Assembly: GCA_002162955.1 (NCBI GenBank)
Contig: MABD01000002.1
Span: forward strand, 45,024-109,023
Reading direction: 5' to 3'
Source of the DNA: Gammaproteobacteria bacterium 45_16_T64
GTDB taxonomy: Bacteria; Pseudomonadota; Gammaproteobacteria; Pseudomonadales; Ketobacteraceae
DNA: 64,000 nucleotides
In this document: positions 1 through 10,160 of the stretch, piece by piece
How the letters are laid out: each line of letters starts with the position of its first letter
Position numbering within the stretch: position 1 is the first letter of the stretch
The notes under the pieces: model-generated
Told to the model about the DNA's origin: nothing
The model's database searches: none
What the model saw: only the letters and a program-made list of their open reading frames with translations
Position numbers and translations under genes: made by a program

Positions 1-909
1 CCCATTCTCATCTTCCATCAAATAGGTTCTATTACCATGTAAAACTCCCGGTTTACCTACACATAACGGAGCTGCATGCTCACCAGTTTCGACGCCATGC
101 CCACCAGCCTCAACGCCGTAAAGTTCTACCGAATCATCTTCTAGGAATGGGTGAAATAAACCAATAGCATTCGACCCCCCTCCTACACAGGCGACCAAAG
201 CATCCGGTAAACCACCTGTTTGCTCCTGACACTGCCGTTTTGCTTCCCGACCAATTACGCACTGAAAATCCCTAACTAGCTTTGGGTAAGGATGCGGTCC
301 GGCCACAGTTCCAATGATATAAAAAGTGTCGTCTACATTCGTCACCCAGTCTCGCATAGCCTCATTCATTGCATCTTTGAGCGTTTTTGTACCTGAACTT
401 ACTGAGTTAACCTTGGCACCAAGCAAGCGCATCCTATAGACGTTAAGTGCTTGACGCTGAATATCCTCAGCACCCATGAATATTTCGCAATCCATACCTA
501 AACGCGCAGCTACAGTAGCCGTGGCAACACCATGCTGCCCAGCTCCAGTCTCTGCAATTATCCGCGATTTGCCCGTGTGTTTAGCTAGCAATGCTTGCCC
601 AATGGTATTGTTTACCTTATGGGCCCCAGTATGATTAAGGTCTTCCCGTTTAAGGTAAATTTTTGCTCCACCCAACTTATCAGACCAACGCTCGGCATAA
701 TATAAAGGAGAAGGACGGCCCACATAATCCGCCAAGTCCTTATCAAACTCGGCTATAAAATCAGCGTCACTAGACAGCCTATCATAAAGTGCCTCTAGAT
801 CTTCCAGCGCCGCCATGAGCGTTTCGGACACAAATCGACCGCCATAAGGGCCAAAATTACCTAGTGCGTCCGGGGTATCCAAGTATGGTTTCTTAGGTGT
901 CTTAGACAC
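1..909 (-). CDS. trpB: Tryptophan synthase beta chain (3' end outside window)
   Basis: Cytoplasmic PLP enzyme that condenses indole with serine in the last step of tryptophan synthesis, normally as an alpha2-beta2 complex with TrpA. The 303 visible residues of about 400 carry the family's N-terminal [11 protein letters not shown] segment, the PLP-lysine motif HTGAHKVNN and the glycine-rich phosphate loop VGGGSNAIG. The reading frame starts with GTG at 909; the next in-frame ATG would remove the conserved GPYGGRFV segment. The GTG lies inside the end of trpF (8-base overlap), so the two are probably translationally coupled. The C-terminus and presumably trpA lie to the left of the window. Confidence 0.96.
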   Translation of the reverse strand, partial: MSKTPKKPYLDTPDALGNFGPYGGRFVSETLMAALEDLEALYDRLSSDADFIAEFDKDLADYVGRPSPLYYAERWSDKLGGAKIYLKREDLNHTGAHKVNNTIGQALLAKHTGKSRIIAETGAGQHGVATATVAARLGMDCEIFMGAEDIQRQALNVYRMRLLGAKVNSVSSGTKTLKDAMNEAMRDWVTNVDDTFYIIGTVAGPHPYPKLVRDFQCVIGREAKRQCQEQTGGLPDALVACVGGGSNAIGLFHPFLEDDSVELYGVEAGGHGVETGEHAAPLCVGKPGVLHGNRTYLMEDENG

Positions 910-1519
910 GATGAACTCCTTCTATAAATGCTCTAATTAAACGATGATCTTTCTTTCCCTTACTCTCTTCCACTCCGCCACTAACGTCTACCGCCCAGGG
1001 CTGCACAGTGGAAACCGCCTGAGCGATATTTGACGGGTTTAGTCCGCCAGCAAGAATAATCGGCTTTGATAAGTTTTTTGGAACTTTCGACCAATCAAAC
1101 GCCTTACCTGTCCCTCCAGGCAAAACAACATCATAGGTATCCAGTAAAATCCCTTGAGCAGAATGGTAGTGAGCGATTGCAGCTTCTACATCAAGACCTG
1201 GCTTCATAGCCAATGCCTTAATATAAGGTCGGCTGTATTGCACGCAATCAACCTCAACTTCACCACCATGAAACTGTAGCAAATCCAACGGCACAGCATC
1301 CAGCACATCCCCGACTTGTTCGGGGCTCGCATCCACGAACAAACCGACCGTAGTCACGAATGGCGGTAATTTTTCAATTATTAGCGCTGCCTCAGCTGGG
1401 GTAACATAGCGCGGGCTTTTTTTATAGAAAACAAAGCCTAGAGCATCTGCGCCGCATTCAGCCGCGACTAGAGCATCTTCCAGCCGAGTAATGCCGCAAA
1501 TTTTTGTCCGAATAAACAC
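902..1519 (-). CDS. trpF: Phosphoribosylanthranilate isomerase
   Basis: Isomerises N-(5-phosphoribosyl)anthranilate to CdRP, the third step of the tryptophan branch. It is 205 residues, normal for a monofunctional TrpF TIM barrel. The catalytic cysteine sits in KICGIT near residue 8, and the general-acid aspartate in AVDVSGGVE near the C-terminus. LAGGLNP is the phosphate-binding strand and loop. The start is GTG at 1519, because the barrel's first strand begins immediately after it. It overlaps trpB by 8 bases and lies downstream of truA in the same direction, the order found in Pseudomonas-like genomes. Confidence 0.95.
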   Translation of the reverse strand: MFIRTKICGITRLEDALVAAECGADALGFVFYKKSPRYVTPAEAALIIEKLPPFVTTVGLFVDASPEQVGDVLDAVPLDLLQFHGGEVEVDCVQYSRPYIKALAMKPGLDVEAAIAHYHSAQGILLDTYDVVLPGGTGKAFDWSKVPKNLSKPIILAGGLNPSNIAQAVSTVQPWAVDVSGGVEESKGKKDHRLIRAFIEGVHRV

Positions 1520-1633
1520 GTGTACTACCTACCAAAAAAGATAAAATACTAAGCGCGACATTCTAACAGATCTTCCGCTTTTGTTGTGCCTTTTTAGATG
1601 CAAGCTTTGCACGCAGCTCACCCTGCCTAGAAA

Positions 1634-2464
1634 TTAAGTTCTCTGATTTAACTTTTGGGGTAAATACACATCATCTGACATAGGCATAAAGGGGATTTCA
1701 GGGGTTGTATAGGGTATGTTAAATTCAGCGGGGTACTCAACCTTCATGAAGTACAAGCCATAGGGGTGTGCGGTATTCCCACCTTTTGTTCTATCTTTAG
1801 CCTCCAATACTTCTTGAGCCCATTCTACCGGCCGACGCCCTGCCCCAATAGCCATCAACACCCCGGCGACGTTTCTTACCATATTTTGCAAAAAAGCATT
1901 GGCTTGAATGTCCATAACCACTAAAGCTCCCTTGCGAAACAATCGAATCATCTGAATCTCACGTGTCGCCGTCTTCGCCTGACAACCTGCAGCTCTAAAC
2001 GAAGTGTAATCAAACTTCCCGATCAACAGATTGGCTGCTTGCTGCATTTTCTCCACATCAAGCTCACGGTAATCCCAGGTAACATATTTATTTGCCAACC
2101 CAGGCTTCACTGCGCAATTATAGATCACATATCGATAACGCCGAGACAACGCACTAAAACGAGCATGAAAGGAATCATTCACGGGAACAGCCCAATGAAC
2201 GGTTATGTCTGACGGCATATTAGTATTTGCCCCAAACACCCAAGCCTTCTCAGACCTATCCGCTTCAGTGTCAAAGTGAACCACCTGCCCTACACCATGA
2301 ACACCACTATCGGTTCTACCTGCGCACACAACGACAACATCAGAATTTGCCACTTTGCTCAGAGCCTCATCCAGCTTCTGCTGCACTGTATTGGTATCAT
2401 GCCCCTGTCGCTGCCATCCATGATAACGACTACCATCATACTCAACCCCAACTGCAATACGCAT
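1634..2464 (-). CDS. truA: tRNA pseudouridine(38-40) synthase
   Basis: Converts uridines 38-40 of tRNA anticodon stems to pseudouridine. The catalytic aspartate is in the motif CAGRTDSGVHG near residue 55, and the start region RIAVGVEYDGSRYHGW is typical of TruA. The frame is open to 2485, but the ATG at 2464 begins exactly at the conserved strand, so I place the start there (276 residues, family-typical). It sits downstream of fimV behind a strong hairpin, so it probably has its own promoter or relies on read-through. trpF follows after about 110 bases. Confidence 0.95.
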   Translation of the reverse strand: MRIAVGVEYDGSRYHGWQRQGHDTNTVQQKLDEALSKVANSDVVVVCAGRTDSGVHGVGQVVHFDTEADRSEKAWVFGANTNMPSDITVHWAVPVNDSFHARFSALSRRYRYVIYNCAVKPGLANKYVTWDYRELDVEKMQQAANLLIGKFDYTSFRAAGCQAKTATREIQMIRLFRKGALVVMDIQANAFLQNMVRNVAGVLMAIGAGRRPVEWAQEVLEAKDRTKGGNTAHPYGLYFMKVEYPAEFNIPYTTPEIPFMPMSDDVYLPQKLNQRT

Positions 2465-2485
2465 CAATCGACCCCACACAAACAA

Positions 2486-2512
2486 AAAAAGAGGGCTATT
2501 AGCCCTCTTTTT
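2486..2512 (-). terminator. Intrinsic terminator between fimV and truA
   Basis: Twelve-base perfect arms (AAAAAGAGGGCT, 2486-2497, and its complement, 2501-2512) are separated by three bases. The A and T runs make it usable in either direction. It lies just after the fimV stop codon. Confidence 0.85.
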
Positions 2513-2533
2513 GATCCGACAAGCAAGAAGTAT

Positions 2534-5524
2534 TTAGTCGAGTTTCGCCAGCAGATCCTTTGCATCATCCTGCTGCTCACCCGTCCCCTCAATCATCACT
2601 TCATCAAGAATGTCTTTTGCACCATCCCTATCACCCATATCGATATAAGCTCTAGCCAAATCTAGCTTAGTGGATATCTCGTCCGCATCCGTGAGAAAAT
2701 CCAAATCATCCCCCCCCGCCTGATTCGCAGCCTCCACCTCAGGGATAGGAGGAGCCACCGCTGGAACTTCAATGGCAGGCTCATCAACCGCCACCTCAGG
2801 AGTAATGATAACGGTCGCGTCATCATCAACGCCTGCTTCTGCATCCACCTCTACATCAATATCCAAATCAAAGTCACCATCAAGATCCAACTCATCAGCA
2901 AGCATCGCTGCCGTATCTGAATCTAACACCAAATCATCAGGCTCACTGGACTCATCCACTGGCTCTTCAGCAGGGCTTAATTCAGTATCAATATCTAAAT
3001 CAAATTCCAGGCCATCACTTTCTTCAACGGCTTCAATCTCGACATCATCGGTCGTATCTATAAGGCCTAAATCAACATCCAAACTCTCATCTGCTTCGGC
3101 AAAATCACTGATTGGCTCAATATCCACATCCAAACCTAGATCAGCATCAAAATCCAAAGACTCCTCATCATCTGACGCATCTAAATCTAACCCTAGCTCT
3201 GCATCCAGATCCGGCAGATCCAAAGTCAATTCATCCTCTTCAGAATCCAGAGCATCTTCAGACGTCACGCTCTCCTCGGCAGAAAAATCCAAGTCAAAAT
3301 CCAGCGACGTATCCTCAACCTCAACCGCCTCAGCTTCTTGACCAAGAAAAGAGTCTTCCACTGCTTCGACAGTATCATCCTCACTCAGATCCATATCAAA
3401 ATCTAACGTCCCTATATCTTCACTAAGCTCCGCTTCCGACACAGATGCGTCCAAATCCATGCTTGAACCCAAGTCATCAGCAGGCATAACCAACGTTTCT
3501 TCTGCCACATCATCTTCAATATTTAACTTACTGCGCAATTCAGCAGCCATCGCTAAGTGATCATGATTGCCTACGTTTTGCAGTACCGCATCGTGACGTT
3601 TAAAGGCTTCAACATCTCCAGCCTCAACCGCTACCTCCAGCAATTTTGCTCTGATATCCGGGCGATCGGGCTCCGTCTCAGCCGCTTTTTCTAACATATC
3701 TATTGCTTGCGGAAAGCGACCATAGGCAATGTATATATCAGCTTCACCAATAACATCAGCCGTCTGAGGGACCGTTTCTTCGTCTAGCACATCCTCTTCA
3801 ATTTCAGTTGACTCTACTACATCTTCTTCCTCCAAAGAGCTAAAGGCTTCGCTATCACTTCCACCAATCCCTTCCAGGTTAAAATCGTCAACCAATGAAT
3901 CAGCTAGCTGATCATCCTCATCTTTTTTCTTTCGACCCGCTAACATGGCCCCAACAATAAGTAGAAGTATAAGACCTCCACCAGCGGCCATATAGATCGG
4001 GTTATTTAATAGCGTTGTTAAGAAATCATCCTGTTGAGGCTTCTCCTTGACGACGGGCTGCGAGGTTACTTCAACTGGCGTTTGAACCGTTTCCTCAACC
4101 ACGATCGGCTGCTGGCCATCAATACCAAGCTCGCCAGTAGCAGCGACCTCCTCTGTAGCCGTGTCTTCGTAGTTAAAGTCAACCGGCGGCTCTTCAGTAG
4201 CCTCTACAACTTCTTTTTGCTCAGGCACCAACTCGTCCTGAATTTCGGCTTCAGGGCTCACCCCCTCATCTACAACCATCTCAGGTTCTGAACCAGCCAG
4301 AGAAACCGCAGCAAGCTGCTGCTCCTTCACTACGGCCATTTCTTTTTCTATTTCCTTCAACCTCAGTTGAAGAGCCATTATTTGGTCATCTTTAAGGCTA
4401 ATAACTTGATCGCTCGTATCAAGTTGTTCTTTTAAGTCCGAATTGCGAACTTTCAAATCTTCAGTTTCCAAACGAAACTGATCGACCTGCTCTTCGGCTA
4501 TCTCAAGTTTGCCTTCCAATGCAGCACTACCGTCTGCACCAGCCCCCCCCTGACCGCTTGCTGATTCGCCAACTTCAGACGCAGATACTAATTTAAGGTG
4601 GGCCCCAGTAGACACAGGCTCGTCTGATAGGTTGTCTACCGCGCGCCCTGATGTATCAATCTGAGGGGCTTCGGCGATTTTGCTAGTACTTCCAGCAGCC
4701 CGATCTTTCCACTCTCTATTCTGCTGTGCCACTTGGGCAATTGCTTCACGGGAAGTAAGCTCTCTTACCTCTTGCTCAGACGGCCCTCTTAAGACCTTCC
4801 CTTTCTTTAATAAATTAATATTGCCATTGATGAACGCATCGGGGTTTAATCGTTGAATGGCCACCATGGTTTGCTGGATGCTAACAGAGGAGGATGGTCT
4901 TAACTGACGAGCAATCCCCCAAAGGCTATCAGAACTTTTGGTTGGCCCGTACACACTACCTTCTGAGCTCGCGCCTTCCACTGCTGGTGAAGGCGCGACT
5001 GGAGCTTTTGCTACTGGCTGACTAACTGTCGTGACTGGCGCTGGGGTTACCACACGAGGCGGCGGCGTCACTTCAACCGGAGCCGAAACAGTCGGAGCCT
5101 TCAGAATTGGCTCATCTCTCGTCGCGCTAAATACAGGAGGGTCCAATAATAGGGTGTACTCTCTTAATAACCTACCGGCAGGCCAATTGACTTCTATTAG
5201 GAAATTAATGAAGGGCTCACGTATCGGCTTACGTGATTTGAGCTTAATATAGGAACTACCATCAGTATTGACTATTACTTCAAATCTTACATCGGTAAGC
5301 GAATGAAACCGCTCAACACCTGCGTCCTTAAAGTCAGCGGCACTTGCAAGGTTAACGAGGATTTCTTCGGGTCGTAACTCCCTTACTTGCACAAGCTCTA
5401 TCTTTGCATTGAGCGGCTCGCTCAACGCCGAATCCAAGTCTATACCTCCCAAACCAAGGGCATTCGCCAATCCCGGAACCATTACACCGACACCAATCAA
5501 CGCTGCGGTTAGCTTTCGAATCAT
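2534..5524 (-). CDS. fimV: FimV-type polar hub / LysM inner-membrane protein
   Basis: Large acidic membrane protein of the FimV/HubP family, known to organise cell-pole components, type IV pili and motility. It is 996 residues from ATG 5524, which has AAAGGA seven bases upstream; a TTG six bases earlier is less likely. Order: signal peptide (1-25); FimV N-terminal domain with LNAKIELVQV and ADFKDAGVER; a proline-rich stretch; LysM-like domain (about 190-250); coiled coil (about 335-400); one membrane helix near 515-535 followed by GRKKK; TPR-like segment with ADIYIAYGRFPQAIDML; a very acidic repetitive stretch of DLDLD type; and the conserved FimV C-terminal domain DLARAYIDMGDRDGAKDIL. It lies between asd and truA as in Pseudomonas. 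Confidence 0.93.
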   Translation of the reverse strand: MIRKLTAALIGVGVMVPGLANALGLGGIDLDSALSEPLNAKIELVQVRELRPEEILVNLASAADFKDAGVERFHSLTDVRFEVIVNTDGSSYIKLKSRKPIREPFINFLIEVNWPAGRLLREYTLLLDPPVFSATRDEPILKAPTVSAPVEVTPPPRVVTPAPVTTVSQPVAKAPVAPSPAVEGASSEGSVYGPTKSSDSLWGIARQLRPSSSVSIQQTMVAIQRLNPDAFINGNINLLKKGKVLRGPSEQEVRELTSREAIAQVAQQNREWKDRAAGSTSKIAEAPQIDTSGRAVDNLSDEPVSTGAHLKLVSASEVGESASGQGGAGADGSAALEGKLEIAEEQVDQFRLETEDLKVRNSDLKEQLDTSDQVISLKDDQIMALQLRLKEIEKEMAVVKEQQLAAVSLAGSEPEMVVDEGVSPEAEIQDELVPEQKEVVEATEEPPVDFNYEDTATEEVAATGELGIDGQQPIVVEETVQTPVEVTSQPVVKEKPQQDDFLTTLLNNPIYMAAGGGLILLLIVGAMLAGRKKKDEDDQLADSLVDDFNLEGIGGSDSEAFSSLEEEDVVESTEIEEDVLDEETVPQTADVIGEADIYIAYGRFPQAIDMLEKAAETEPDRPDIRAKLLEVAVEAGDVEAFKRHDAVLQNVGNHDHLAMAAELRSKLNIEDDVAEETLVMPADDLGSSMDLDASVSEAELSEDIGTLDFDMDLSEDDTVEAVEDSFLGQEAEAVEVEDTSLDFDLDFSAEESVTSEDALDSEEDELTLDLPDLDAELGLDLDASDDEESLDFDADLGLDVDIEPISDFAEADESLDVDLGLIDTTDDVEIEAVEESDGLEFDLDIDTELSPAEEPVDESSEPDDLVLDSDTAAMLADELDLDGDFDLDIDVEVDAEAGVDDDATVIITPEVAVDEPAIEVPAVAPPIPEVEAANQAGGDDLDFLTDADEISTKLDLARAYIDMGDRDGAKDILDEVMIEGTGEQQDDAKDLLAKLD

Positions 5525-5614
5525 TGTCAAATCCTTTCAATTACTTGGGAGACATATCGCCCCAAAATTCGAGGCATTTAATTTATTATTTTGGGGCTTA
5601 CATAAGAAAAGAAC

Positions 5615-5643
5615 GGAAGCTACCCCTAATAAGGATAGCTTCC
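5615..5643. repeat. 8-bp inverted repeat between asd and fimV
   Basis: GGAAGCTA (5615-5622) and TAGCTTCC (5636-5643) are separated by 13 bases in the 205-base asd-fimV gap. There is no T-run on the minus strand, so a terminator after asd is only weakly supported. A leader hairpin of fimV is equally possible. Confidence 0.35.
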
Positions 5644-5735
5644 AAATCTTCAATGTCAGGGATAATTCTGAAGTTTCTTGAACTGGTTGGCACCAGTATC
5701 TAGAACTGACCTGACGTTGTTGCTCTAAGTATCAA

Positions 5736-6758
5736 TTATAAATAGTCTTTTATCAACACTTCGGCGATTTGAACACTGTTAGTTGCAGCGCCTTTTCGCA
5801 CATTATCCGCAACAACCCACATATTTATGCCACGAGGATGTGATATATCTTCCCTGATCCTGCCAACATAGGTTGGGTTGTTGCCAGAGGCATCAGTCAC
5901 CGCTGTCGGGTAACCGCCATCATTGCGATCATCGATAACTTCGATACCCTCTGATGCGGTCAATAGTTCGGTTACTTTTTCCGCGGAGATTTTATCTTTA
6001 GTTTCTACATGTACCGCTTCTGAGTGCCCATAGAAAACAGGGATGCGGACACAAGTGGGGTTAACTTCAATACTCTCATCAGCAAAGATTTTTTTGGTTT
6101 CCCATACCATCTTCATCTCTTCCTTGGTATAGCCATTTTCAAGGAACACATCAATGTGAGGCAACGCGTTAAAAGCAATCTGCTTTGGATACACATTGGC
6201 TTCAATTGGCTGACCACTCAATAAGTTTCGCGATTGAACCGCCAACTCTTCAATGGCTTCCTTACCAGTGCCAGATACCGCTTGATAGGTCGAGACGTTA
6301 ATTCGCTCGATCCCCACCTCATCAAGAATCGGCTTTAGTGCTACCAGCATCTGAATCGTCGAACAGTTAGGGTTGGCTATGATGCCTCTGGTCTTGTATT
6401 CAGCAATCTTTTCAGGATTCACCTCTGGTACAACCAGTGGGATATCATCGTCATATCTAAAGTGAGAAGTGTTATCGATAACGATACAACCAGCCTCGGC
6501 TGCTTTAGGCGCAAATTCTTCAGAGATGCTACCACCCGCTGAAAACAGCCCTATTTGTACCTTACTGAAGTCAAAATCCGCCAAGTCTTGGACTTTGTAT
6601 GACTTCCCATTGAACTGAATGGTTTTGCCGGCAGACCGCGCGCTCGCGAGCGGATAAAGATTGCCAACTGGAAAGTTTCTTTCTTCTAGCACGGCCATCA
6701 TTGTCTCACCCACCGCTCCGGTGGCACCTACAACCGCGATATCATATGTCTTGCTCAT
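5736..6758 (-). CDS. asd: Aspartate-semialdehyde dehydrogenase
   Basis: NADPH-dependent reduction of aspartyl phosphate to aspartate semialdehyde, the branch point to lysine/diaminopimelate, threonine and methionine. It has 340 residues. The N-terminal Rossmann motif is VVGATGAVG, the catalytic cysteine is in NPNCSTIQM near residue 131, and the substrate-binding HFRYDDDIPLVVPEVN segment is present. The sequence is closer to the shorter Asd of Pseudomonas and Bacillus type than to the 367-residue enterobacterial form. It lies 30 bases downstream of leuB and is probably co-transcribed with it. Confidence 0.94.
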   Translation of the reverse strand: MSKTYDIAVVGATGAVGETMMAVLEERNFPVGNLYPLASARSAGKTIQFNGKSYKVQDLADFDFSKVQIGLFSAGGSISEEFAPKAAEAGCIVIDNTSHFRYDDDIPLVVPEVNPEKIAEYKTRGIIANPNCSTIQMLVALKPILDEVGIERINVSTYQAVSGTGKEAIEELAVQSRNLLSGQPIEANVYPKQIAFNALPHIDVFLENGYTKEEMKMVWETKKIFADESIEVNPTCVRIPVFYGHSEAVHVETKDKISAEKVTELLTASEGIEVIDDRNDGGYPTAVTDASGNNPTYVGRIREDISHPRGINMWVVADNVRKGAATNSVQIAEVLIKDYL

Positions 6759-6788
6759 TTTTTATTCCTACTTCAATTCTTCAAAATT

Positions 6789-7868
6789 CTATGCTTGTAG
6801 TACTTTCAGTACCGCATTACCCATTTCACTGGTGGACGCTCTTTGCATTCCATCAGTATATATATCAGCCGTTCGATACCCTTGATCCAGCACAGCACTT
6901 ACCGCTGCTTCGATACGATCAGCCGTTTTGCCCTGATCAAACGAATAACGCAACATCATTGCCACTGACAATATAGTTGCCAATGGATTAGCAATTCCCT
7001 GTCCTGCAATATCAGGAGCAGAGCCATGGCAGGGCTCATACATGCCCTTCCCAGCCTTATTTAGGGAGGCTGAAGGTAGCATTCCAATGGAACCCGTTAA
7101 CATTGCAGCAGCATCGGACAATATGTCACCAAACATATTACCGGTAACCATCACATCAAATTGCTTAGGTGCTCGAATCAACTGCATGGCAGCATTGTCC
7201 ACGTACATGTGGCTCAATTCGACCTCTGGATATTCTTTGGCTAGATCATCCATGATTTCACGCCATAATTCTGTTACTTCAAGCACATTTGCCTTATCAA
7301 CAGAACAAACTCGCTTATCTCTCTTCATTGCAAGTTCAAATGCTAAACGCCCAATCCTTATTATCTCTGACTCAGAGTACACATAGGTGTTGTATCCCTG
7401 TCGCTCTCCATTGTCTAACGTTCGCACTCCACGCGGCTGACCAAAATAAATACCTCCCGTTAGCTCCCTAACAATAAGGATATCAAGACCAGACACCAAT
7501 TCAGGCTTCAAGCTACTGGCATCTGCTAATTGAGGATATAGCATTGCAGGACGCAAATTTCCGAAAAGCTCAAGCTCAGAACGAATGCCTAACAACCCCC
7601 GCTCAGGGCGAATAGACATATCGAGTGCCTCCCATTTTGGGCCACCCACTGCACCTAACAAGATAGCATCTGCATTTTTCGCCTTCACCATAGTTTCTTC
7701 TGGCAGCGGTGAGCCGGTAGCATCGATAGCCACCCCACCAAGCAGAGCCTGATCCACGGCTATATCCAAAGAATCTTGCTGGCTTACGCATTCCAACACT
7801 TTAACAGCCTCAGCAATAATCTCTGGGCCGATACCATCACCTGGCAACACTAGTACATTCTTAGTCAT
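6789..7868 (-). CDS. leuB: 3-isopropylmalate dehydrogenase
   Basis: NAD-dependent oxidative decarboxylation of 3-isopropylmalate in leucine synthesis. It has 359 residues and begins with the family signature [13 protein letters not shown]. The substrate arginines are in [21 protein letters not shown]. The conserved tyrosine segment [11 protein letters not shown] and the metal-aspartate segment [20 protein letters not shown] are present. It is the third gene of leuC-leuD-leuB, all on the minus strand with short gaps, and asd follows. Confidence 0.96.
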   Translation of the reverse strand: MTKNVLVLPGDGIGPEIIAEAVKVLECVSQQDSLDIAVDQALLGGVAIDATGSPLPEETMVKAKNADAILLGAVGGPKWEALDMSIRPERGLLGIRSELELFGNLRPAMLYPQLADASSLKPELVSGLDILIVRELTGGIYFGQPRGVRTLDNGERQGYNTYVYSESEIIRIGRLAFELAMKRDKRVCSVDKANVLEVTELWREIMDDLAKEYPEVELSHMYVDNAAMQLIRAPKQFDVMVTGNMFGDILSDAAAMLTGSIGMLPSASLNKAGKGMYEPCHGSAPDIAGQGIANPLATILSVAMMLRYSFDQGKTADRIEAAVSAVLDQGYRTADIYTDGMQRASTSEMGNAVLKVLQA

Positions 7869-7919
7869 TTATTTATTCTCTTAAAATTACACTCACACAA
7901 TCAGCAATAGCGCGCTCGA

Positions 7920-8567
7920 TTACTTAATCGCATTAAATACCCAAGGTGCTTCTTTTTCGTAGGTTGATTCAAATGCTTTGATAGCATCCGCATCCTCTAA
8001 AGTAATACCTATATCATCCAAACCTTGTAGTAGACAATGCTTCCTAAAAGGGTCCACATCAAACGCAATAGATTCGCCATCCGGACAGTTAATCACCTGG
8101 TTTTCCAGGTCAATTTCCAACGAATAGCCAGAATCAGCGTGTACACTCTCGAATAAGCTATCCACCTTCTCTTCACTTAAGACGATAGGTAACAGGCCAT
8201 TCTTGAAACTGTTATTGAAGAATATATCTGCAAAACTCGGTGCAATGATCGCCTTAAAACCAAAGTCTTCAAGCGCCCATGGTGCATGCTCCCGACTAGA
8301 CCCACAACCAAAATTCTTACGCGCCACCATCACCGACACGCCTTTATAGCGCTCCTGATTAAGCACAAATTCAGGGTTAAGGGGTCTTTGACTACAGTCT
8401 TGCTCAGGAAGCCCTTCATCAAGATAGCGCCATTCATCAAACAAGTTGGGACCAAACCCTGTTCGTTTAATAGACTTCAAGAACTGCTTAGGAATTATCT
8501 GATCCGTATCGATATTCGCACGATCTAACGGAGCCACAATTCCGGTATATTTCTGATACTTTTCCAT
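7920..8567 (-). CDS. leuD: 3-isopropylmalate dehydratase small subunit
   Basis: Swivelling-domain subunit of isopropylmalate isomerase, partner of LeuC. It has 215 residues, the usual length. Motifs: [15 protein letters not shown] near the N-terminus and [13 protein letters not shown] near residue 100, which forms the substrate-recognition loop. Ten bases separate it from the end of leuC, so the two subunits are made from one message. Confidence 0.96.
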   Translation of the reverse strand: MEKYQKYTGIVAPLDRANIDTDQIIPKQFLKSIKRTGFGPNLFDEWRYLDEGLPEQDCSQRPLNPEFVLNQERYKGVSVMVARKNFGCGSSREHAPWALEDFGFKAIIAPSFADIFFNNSFKNGLLPIVLSEEKVDSLFESVHADSGYSLEIDLENQVINCPDGESIAFDVDPFRKHCLLQGLDDIGITLEDADAIKAFESTYEKEAPWVFNAIK

Positions 8568-8576
8568 TTCTAGCCC

Positions 8577-9995
8577 CTACGCTTTTGCGTCTAATAACTC
8601 ACGAACATCCACAAAACGGCCCGATACCGCAGCAGCAGCAGCCATCGCAGGGCTTACCAAATGTGTTCGTCCACCATAACCTTGTCGCCCTTCGAAATTC
8701 CTATTCGACGTAGACGCACAATGCTCCCCATCACCCAATTTATCGGCATTCATCGCCAAGCACATTGAGCATCCCGGTTCACGCCACTCAAAGCCAGCAT
8801 CAACAAATACCTTATCCAATCCTTCTTCTTCAGCTTGCAGCTTAACTAAGCCAGAACCAGGTACAACAATGGCTTGGATCACTTTGCTATCGACTCTTCG
8901 CCCCTTCGCAACTTCCGCAGCGGAACGTAGATCCTCAATTCTAGAATTAGTACACGACCCAATAAACACACGATCCGGAACAACATCACCCATCGTCATC
9001 CCTGGCTTAAGGTCCATATATTCATAAGCTCTACGCATACCGTCAGCCTTGACAGGGTCGCTTTCTGACTCAGGATCGGGCAAAGGTGCATCGATCGGAA
9101 CCACCATCTCTGGCGACGTACCCCAACTAACCTGAGGTATTATGGTCGCTCCCTCAAGCTCAACAATTGTGTCAAATTCTGCGTCAGCATCACTTCGGTA
9201 TTCTTTCCATTTGGCTACTGCCACATCCCACATTTCGCCCTTAGGAGCAAACGTTCGCCCCCTAAAATAGTCGATAGTGGTATCATCGACGGATACCATT
9301 CCTGCTCGCGCACCACCCTCAATAGCCATGTTACACACTGTCATGCGGCCCTCTATAGACAAAGCCTCAATCGCCTCGCCCGCAAACTCAATTGCGTAAC
9401 CAGTTCCTCCAGCGGTGCCTATCTTGGCTATGATTGCAAGTACGATATCTTTCGCAGTCACACCAGCGCCAACCTTACCGTTCACACGAACAAGCATGTT
9501 TTTCATCTTCTTTTGAAGCAAACACTGAGTAGCCAATACATGCTCAACTTCTGACGTACCAATACCGTGCGCCAAAGACCCGAAAGCTCCGTGAGTTGCC
9601 GTATGGGAGTCTCCACAAACAATTGTCATACCCGGTAATGCGGCCCCTTGCTCTGGGCCAACAACATGCAGAATACCTTGACGAACATCGTTCATCTTGT
9701 ATTCCAATATTCCGAATTCATCGCAATTATCATCTAGTGCCTGCACTTGAATACGCGCTACTGGATCTTCTATACCGACACTTCTATCAGTGGTTGGCAC
9801 ATTATGATCAGGTGTGGCGATATTGGTATCCAGTCTCCAAGGCTTACGATTTGCCAATCGCAAACCTTCGAAAGCCTGGGGAGATGTCACCTCATGGATC
9901 AAATGTCGATCAATGTAGATTAATGCTGTTCCGTCAGCTCTCTCTTTAACCAAGTGGGTTTCCCATAATTTATCGTATAACGTCTTACCCGCCAT
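8577..9995 (-). CDS. leuC: 3-isopropylmalate dehydratase large subunit
   Basis: Aconitase-superfamily subunit carrying a [4Fe-4S] cluster; it isomerises 2- to 3-isopropylmalate with LeuD. It has 472 residues. The cluster cysteines are visible in [13 protein letters not shown] (near 350) and in [10 protein letters not shown] (near 410). The substrate loop [13 protein letters not shown] is intact. It is the first gene of the leu operon. Its promoter must lie in the 165-base region shared with the divergent LysR gene, which holds a long palindrome. Confidence 0.97.
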   Translation of the reverse strand: MAGKTLYDKLWETHLVKERADGTALIYIDRHLIHEVTSPQAFEGLRLANRKPWRLDTNIATPDHNVPTTDRSVGIEDPVARIQVQALDDNCDEFGILEYKMNDVRQGILHVVGPEQGAALPGMTIVCGDSHTATHGAFGSLAHGIGTSEVEHVLATQCLLQKKMKNMLVRVNGKVGAGVTAKDIVLAIIAKIGTAGGTGYAIEFAGEAIEALSIEGRMTVCNMAIEGGARAGMVSVDDTTIDYFRGRTFAPKGEMWDVAVAKWKEYRSDADAEFDTIVELEGATIIPQVSWGTSPEMVVPIDAPLPDPESESDPVKADGMRRAYEYMDLKPGMTMGDVVPDRVFIGSCTNSRIEDLRSAAEVAKGRRVDSKVIQAIVVPGSGLVKLQAEEEGLDKVFVDAGFEWREPGCSMCLAMNADKLGDGEHCASTSNRNFEGRQGYGGRTHLVSPAMAAAAAVSGRFVDVRELLDAKA

Positions 9996-10050
9996 GGGCT
10001 TATCCTCAATCTATAAAGCAAACAATCACAAGGAACACGGGGCCCCTCTC

Positions 10051-10075
10051 TCAACAGATAGAATTCTATCGTTGA
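10051..10075. promoter_or_regulatory. Long palindrome in leuC / LysR divergent promoter region
   Basis: GATAGAATTCTATC (10057-10070) is a perfect 14-base palindrome. It is extended by TCAAC on the left (10051-10055) and GTTGA on the right (10071-10075), with one unpaired base at 10056. It lies about 55 bases from leuC and 85 bases from the LysR start. This fits an operator for the divergent regulator, but no binding evidence is available here. Confidence 0.55.
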
Positions 10076-10160
10076 CCATTGCATAACTCCAATTTATATT
10101 TCTTATATGATGGATAACCATTTGGAATATCAGACGTTCACTTAACGGCAAACACTACCT

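Noticed and set aside
2772..3341. Serine-rich open frame on the plus strand inside fimV
   Set aside because: It is the antisense shadow of the repetitive acidic DLDLD-type part of FimV; low complexity and no ribosome-binding site.
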